Part shown: positions 43,224-46,119 of the stretch, piece by piece
Layout: every line of letters starts with the position of its first letter
Position numbering within the stretch: the first letter of the stretch is position 1
Translations under genes and position numbers: made by a program
Notes under the pieces: model-generated
The model's database searches: none
What the model saw: only the letters and a program-made list of their open reading frames with translations
Told to the model about the DNA's origin: nothing
Assembly: GCA_009781045.1 (NCBI GenBank)
Contig: WQYW01000017.1
Span: forward strand, 1 to 46,119
Direction of reading: 5' to 3'
DNA: 46,119 nt
DNA from: Alphaproteobacteria bacterium
Lineage (GTDB): Bacteria; Pseudomonadota; Alphaproteobacteria; Rhizobiales; Xanthobacteraceae

Positions 43224-43880
43224 CTAGCTCCTGCCTGCCTCCGGCAGCATCGCCCCCAGCGCATCCACTACCCGTTCCCGGATCTTCTCCGGTGTTTCGG
43301 GATCGTCCTGCACCGCCTCAACCCATTTGCGCGCGGATGCCATGTCGCCTTCACGCCACGCACTCAAAGCCAGCATTTCACGCGCAGTGTGGCGAAAACT
43401 TGATGACGGCACCGTAAAACGTTCAAGGCGCCGCAGCATCTCAGCATAGCCCGCATTATCCAGCAGCAGTCCGGCAGCGCGGATTTCCGCCAGCTGGCGT
43501 TGCGCCACACCGATGCTGCTGTCGGCGGCGATGTCGTCGAACATCCTGGCCGCCGCCTTGACATCGCGCGCCGCGACTTCCCCCGCTGCGTGCAGCCGCG
43601 CCAGAGAACGGTAGCCCTTGGGGGCGGTCGCCGAAAGCTCGTTGAACAGCGCCTCGGCGTCGGCATGATTATTCTGTTCGGAAAGGATGACCGCGCGGTC
43701 GAACACCACGCTCACCTTGGCCGACTTCTCCGCCTCCAGATACGTATAGTAGCGCCACCCGCCAACTCCGGCGAGAACCACCGCCATCACCCCGATGACG
43801 TAAGGGGCATATTCCTTCCACAGCTTGGCGAGCCGTTCCGCCCGCATCTCCTCGTCAATTTCGTCAAATAATTCAGACAC
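43224..43880 (-). CDS. Membrane-anchored tetratricopeptide (YfgM/TPR_21-like) protein
   Basis: 218 residues from GTG 43880. MSELFDEIDEEMRAERLAKLWKEYAPYVIGVMAVVLAGVGGWRYYTYLEAEKSAKVSVVFDRAV has the layout of the TPR_21 family: a short acidic cytoplasmic start, one membrane helix (about 27-44) and then periplasmic helical repeats (NNHADAEALFNELSATAPKGYRSLARLHAAGEVAARDVKAAARMFDDIAAD). YfgM in E. coli is an ancillary SecYEG component that hands proteins to periplasmic chaperones. The gene order TPR, lipoprotein, der parallels yfgM-bamB-der in E. coli, which supports the assignment, although the bamB equivalent is missing or replaced here. Confidence 0.85.
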   Translation of the reverse strand: MSELFDEIDEEMRAERLAKLWKEYAPYVIGVMAVVLAGVGGWRYYTYLEAEKSAKVSVVFDRAVILSEQNNHADAEALFNELSATAPKGYRSLARLHAAGEVAARDVKAAARMFDDIAADSSIGVAQRQLAEIRAAGLLLDNAGYAEMLRRLERFTVPSSSFRHTAREMLALSAWREGDMASARKWVEAVQDDPETPEKIRERVVDALGAMLPEAGRS

Positions 43881-44409
43881 TTAGTTATGTCCTATCGGCT
43901 GCTGCGGAGGTTGTCGGAAAGCGCGCCGGGAAAAGCCTTCGAAGCCCGGCGGGGGACGCGCGCTGCGCGATACAATATCGATGCCGCGCTGGCAAGGCAA
44001 TGTCAGGGTGATCAAAGCGTTAGCGTCAGGCGGCGATCCGGAGATGCCAGGCCCCCGAACGGGGTCTTTGATGCCGGCCGGCCACCACAAAGAGGTGGAA
44101 AAACCGGCTCACCGCGCCATCGGCCACCACGTCTGTCACAATTGCGAATGGCGTCGCCGGCCACTTCACTCAAGGGGCCACGATCCCTTGTGCCAGGCAA
44201 AGGACGCCCGATCCGGGATGGCAAGGCCCGGGAAGGCCCCGCACAGGATCATCGCCTGCCGAATCACCCCTGGCCACCAGATGGCCCGCCGCCCACAGCA
44301 TTGTGTCGATCCGCATGAGATGCCTGACCGCGGCAAGGAAGCGGCCACGGGCACAGGACGCCGCCATCGCCGATCCGCGCCGGCAGCATCCGGATCCATG
44401 CGCCCGATC
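43881..44409. other. 529-bp stretch with no supportable gene
   Basis: The stretch holds a long open frame on the plus strand, but it continues antisense through the next gene and has no family resemblance. No repeats, tRNA or clear terminator were seen. The promoter of the TPR-lipoprotein-der group should lie at its left edge. Confidence 0.35.
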
Positions 44410-44859
44410 CTATCCCCGGGGCGTGAAGATGAGCCTGTCCGCCCGCACCGACGGTCCCGCATAGCGACTGTCGATATAACGCACCGCAATCGGCCGGCCC
44501 GCCAGGGCACCGCCCAGACCCACACTCAGATGCAGGGGCAGGCAGGCATTGAGGGAGTCGGTGATGGCCCTGAAATAGGCGGCACGAATCTCCTCCGAGA
44601 CCCCCGGCGTGGTATAGGTGACACGCGGCGGAGCAATCAGGCTGCCGTTGCGGTTGAAGCTGAAACGGAGCGTCATCTGCATCCCGGGCAAGGCCTTATT
44701 GAGCGGCGGCGGGCTCCAGCACGAGCGCAGCATGGCAAAAAGATCGGCGATGGTATCGAGTTCACGAGTGCCCGCCTGAGCCGGCGCGGCCGCGATCGCC
44801 AGAATCACTGACATCACCAGAGAGCCGACTCCTCCAGCCATCCGACCCGTCACACCCAT
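44410..44859 (-). CDS. Small exported TonB-C-like protein, unknown function
   Basis: 149 residues from ATG 44859 (GGAGGGG upstream). A signal peptide (GVGSLVMSVILAIAAAPAQAG, cleavage near residue 30) is followed by ELDTIADLFAMLRSCWSPPPLNKALPGMQMTLRFSFNRNGSLIAPPRVTYTTPGVSEEIRAAYFRAITDSLNACLPLHLS. The pattern C-W-x-P-P...G-x-x-V/M-x-L-x-F-x-x-x-x-x-G-x-L...P-x-V, then a helix and a second Cys, is that of TonB C-terminal-like periplasmic domains; the two Cys probably pair. Such stand-alone domains are common in Rhizobiales with no known function. It lies 105 bp downstream of prfC, on the same strand. Confidence 0.7.
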   Translation of the reverse strand: MGVTGRMAGGVGSLVMSVILAIAAAPAQAGTRELDTIADLFAMLRSCWSPPPLNKALPGMQMTLRFSFNRNGSLIAPPRVTYTTPGVSEEIRAAYFRAITDSLNACLPLHLSVGLGGALAGRPIAVRYIDSRYAGPSVRADRLIFTPRG

Positions 44860-44964
44860 GCCGCCCCTCCGCACCCCAGCCAATGGCGGACACAACCGGC
44901 ACCGACCGACGACACCAACGAATCTCCCCTTCGGCGTGCCACTCTTGCGCCGTACTCTTGCACG

Positions 44965-46119
44965 CTACCCTTTCGTGCCTTCGCGCCGGACATCCTTGAC
45001 GTTGGCAAAAACGATGTCCGGGGCCCGCTCGCTGGTATAGCCGAGGTAGAACTCGTTCCTCGCCAGATAGACCGGATCGCCGTCGACGTCGTCGGCAATG
45101 CTCGACATGTTGGCGGAGACGAAGTCATCAAGTTTCCCTCTCTCCGCGCAGGAGATCCAGCGCGCCAGCTGGAACTCGCTGATCTCGAATTCGACCGGCA
45201 GGGCATATTCGGCGAGAAGCCGCGCCTTGAGCACATCGAGCTGCAGCGGCCCGACCACGCCGACCAGAGCGGGCGCGCCGTCACGGGGGCGGAACACCTG
45301 AACCACGCCCTCCTCCGACATCTGCTGCAAGGCCTCTTTCAGTTTCTTGGCCTTCATGGCATCGGTCAGGCGCACCCGGCGGACGATTTCCGGAGCAAAG
45401 CTCGGCACCCCGACAAAGGTGAACTCCTCGCCCTCGGTCAGCGTATCGCCGATCCGCAACACGCCATGATTGGGAATGCCGACAACGTCGCCGGCGAAGG
45501 CCTCGTCGGCGACCGAACGGTCCTGGGCGAAAAAGAACTGCGGGCTCGACAGCGGCAGGCTCTTGCCGGTGCGCACCAGCTTCGCCTTCATGCCGCGGCT
45601 CAGTTTGCCCGAGCACAGCCTCGCGAAAGCAATGCGGTCACGGTGGTTCGGATCCATATTGGCCTGGATCTTGAACACAAAGGCGCTCATGCGCGGCTCG
45701 TCGGCCTCGACCTTGCGCTGGTCACTGTCCTGCGCCCGCGGTGCCGGGGCGAGGCGGCCGATGCCCTGCAACAGATCCCCGACCCCGAAATTGCGCAGCG
45801 CGCTGCCGAAATAGACCGGCGTCAGATGGCCCTCGCGAAACGCCGCCAGATCGAACGGCTTGCAGGCCTCGCTGACGAGATCGAGTTCCTCCTTGACGGT
45901 GGCGACATCGAGATTGGGATTGAAGCGGGTCAGATCGCTGATCTCGATCTCCATGGTGGCGCCAAGCCTGGGCGAATCGACCCGGCCCCCGCCGTCGATG
46001 AGCCGCACCCCGCCATGGATCACATCATAGGTGCCGAGAAAGTCGCGACCGCGCCCGACCGGCCAGGTCATCGGTGTGGTGTCGAGCGCCAGCGTCTTTT
46101 CGATCTCATCGAGCAGTTC
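44965..46119 (-). CDS. prfC: Peptide chain release factor 3 (C-terminal part, runs off the window)
   Basis: 385 codons are visible, reading in from the right edge without a start; the full protein would be about 530. MTWPVGRGRDFLGTYD belongs to the end of the GTPase domain. SALRNFGVGDLLQGIGRLAPAP, FVFKIQANMDPNHRDRIAFARLCSGKLSRGMK and ARWISCAERGKLDDFVSANMSSIADDVDGDPVYLARNEFYLGYTSERAPDIVFANVKD are RF3 domain 2 and 3 signatures. RF3 is a GTPase that removes RF1 or RF2 from the ribosome after peptide release. The P-loop and G-motifs are outside the window. No abnormality was seen in the visible part. Confidence 0.96.
   Translation of the reverse strand, partial: ELLDEIEKTLALDTTPMTWPVGRGRDFLGTYDVIHGGVRLIDGGGRVDSPRLGATMEIEISDLTRFNPNLDVATVKEELDLVSEACKPFDLAAFREGHLTPVYFGSALRNFGVGDLLQGIGRLAPAPRAQDSDQRKVEADEPRMSAFVFKIQANMDPNHRDRIAFARLCSGKLSRGMKAKLVRTGKSLPLSSPQFFFAQDRSVADEAFAGDVVGIPNHGVLRIGDTLTEGEEFTFVGVPSFAPEIVRRVRLTDAMKAKKLKEALQQMSEEGVVQVFRPRDGAPALVGVVGPLQLDVLKARLLAEYALPVEFEISEFQLARWISCAERGKLDDFVSANMSSIADDVDGDPVYLARNEFYLGYTSERAPDIVFANVKDVRREGTKG

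Noticed and set aside
43981..44811. Plus-strand frame of 276 codons in the gap and across the small exported-protein gene
   Set aside because: His/Arg/Pro-rich, no start signal or domain, and overlaps a better gene on the opposite strand.
1..46119. tRNA, rRNA and CRISPR arrays
   Set aside because: Intergenic regions were scanned by eye for T-loop motifs and spaced repeats on both strands; none was found.

Overview
The window reads as chromosomal DNA of a high-GC alphaproteobacterium, most likely a member of the Hyphomicrobiales near Bradyrhizobium/Rhodopseudomonas. This rests on gene order (lptF-lptG-lptD-surA-pdxA-rsmA; fabD-fabG-acpP-fabF-mltG with yicC-gmk; rpsF-rpsR-DUF2232-rplI; dnaB-alr-radA-cvpA-purF) and on protein features such as a SurA-like protein without a clear parvulin domain and an extended bL9. 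No rRNA or tRNA gene, CRISPR array or complete mobile element was seen.

Region 1 (1-5.8 kb) is the accessory part. It starts inside the 3' end of an IS630-type transposase. Next come an intact DUF1778 (TacA-like) antitoxin and a GNAT (TacT-like) toxin relic broken by at least four frameshifts. Then follow a small secreted His-rich basic protein, a two-gene minus-strand cassette (a cysteine-rich putative zinc protein and a Suppressor-of-fused domain protein), and a DUF2251 protein. Long non-coding stretches separate these genes.

Region 2 (5.2-19.9 kb) holds envelope and housekeeping genes. A minus-strand pepA-holC-lipoprotein group diverges from a plus-strand lptF-lptG-lptD-surA-pdxA-rsmA run, which links LPS export, outer-membrane protein folding, pyridoxal phosphate synthesis and 16S rRNA dimethylation. 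The lptF-lptG, lptG-lptD and surA-pdxA junctions overlap. A secreted or anchored Pro/Ala-rich protein then runs head-on into gmk, with a coding overlap of about 100 bp.

Region 3 (18.3-25.7 kb, minus strand) carries fabD-fabG-acpP-fabF-mltG and then yicC-gmk. A hairpin plus duplicated U-tract lies between acpP and fabF, and another hairpin follows mltG. Region 4 (26.3-28.8 kb, plus strand) is rpsF-rpsR-DUF2232-rplI, with a terminator-like hairpin after rpsR. A hipBA toxin-antitoxin pair with three operator-like palindromes sits just beyond rplI in the opposite direction.

Region 5 (31-40.9 kb) has a secreted CxxCH (haem-binding) proline-rich protein and a 1.6 kb stretch without genes that carries several repeats and possible protein-binding sites. 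Then comes the plus-strand run dnaB-alr-radA-cvpA-purF-SDR. Region 6 (40.9-46.1 kb, minus strand) has der, a Lys-Pro repeat lipoprotein, a membrane-anchored TPR protein, a small secreted TonB-C-like protein, and the 3' part of prfC, which runs off the right edge.

Most of the window is core genome. The less ordinary material is the degraded tacAT relic, the SUFU/cysteine-rich cassette, the hipBA operator array, the acpP-fabF attenuator-like element, a short upstream ORF overlapping the lptF start, and the repeat-rich region before dnaB. All functional calls come from reading sequence and recalling families; no database search was run.
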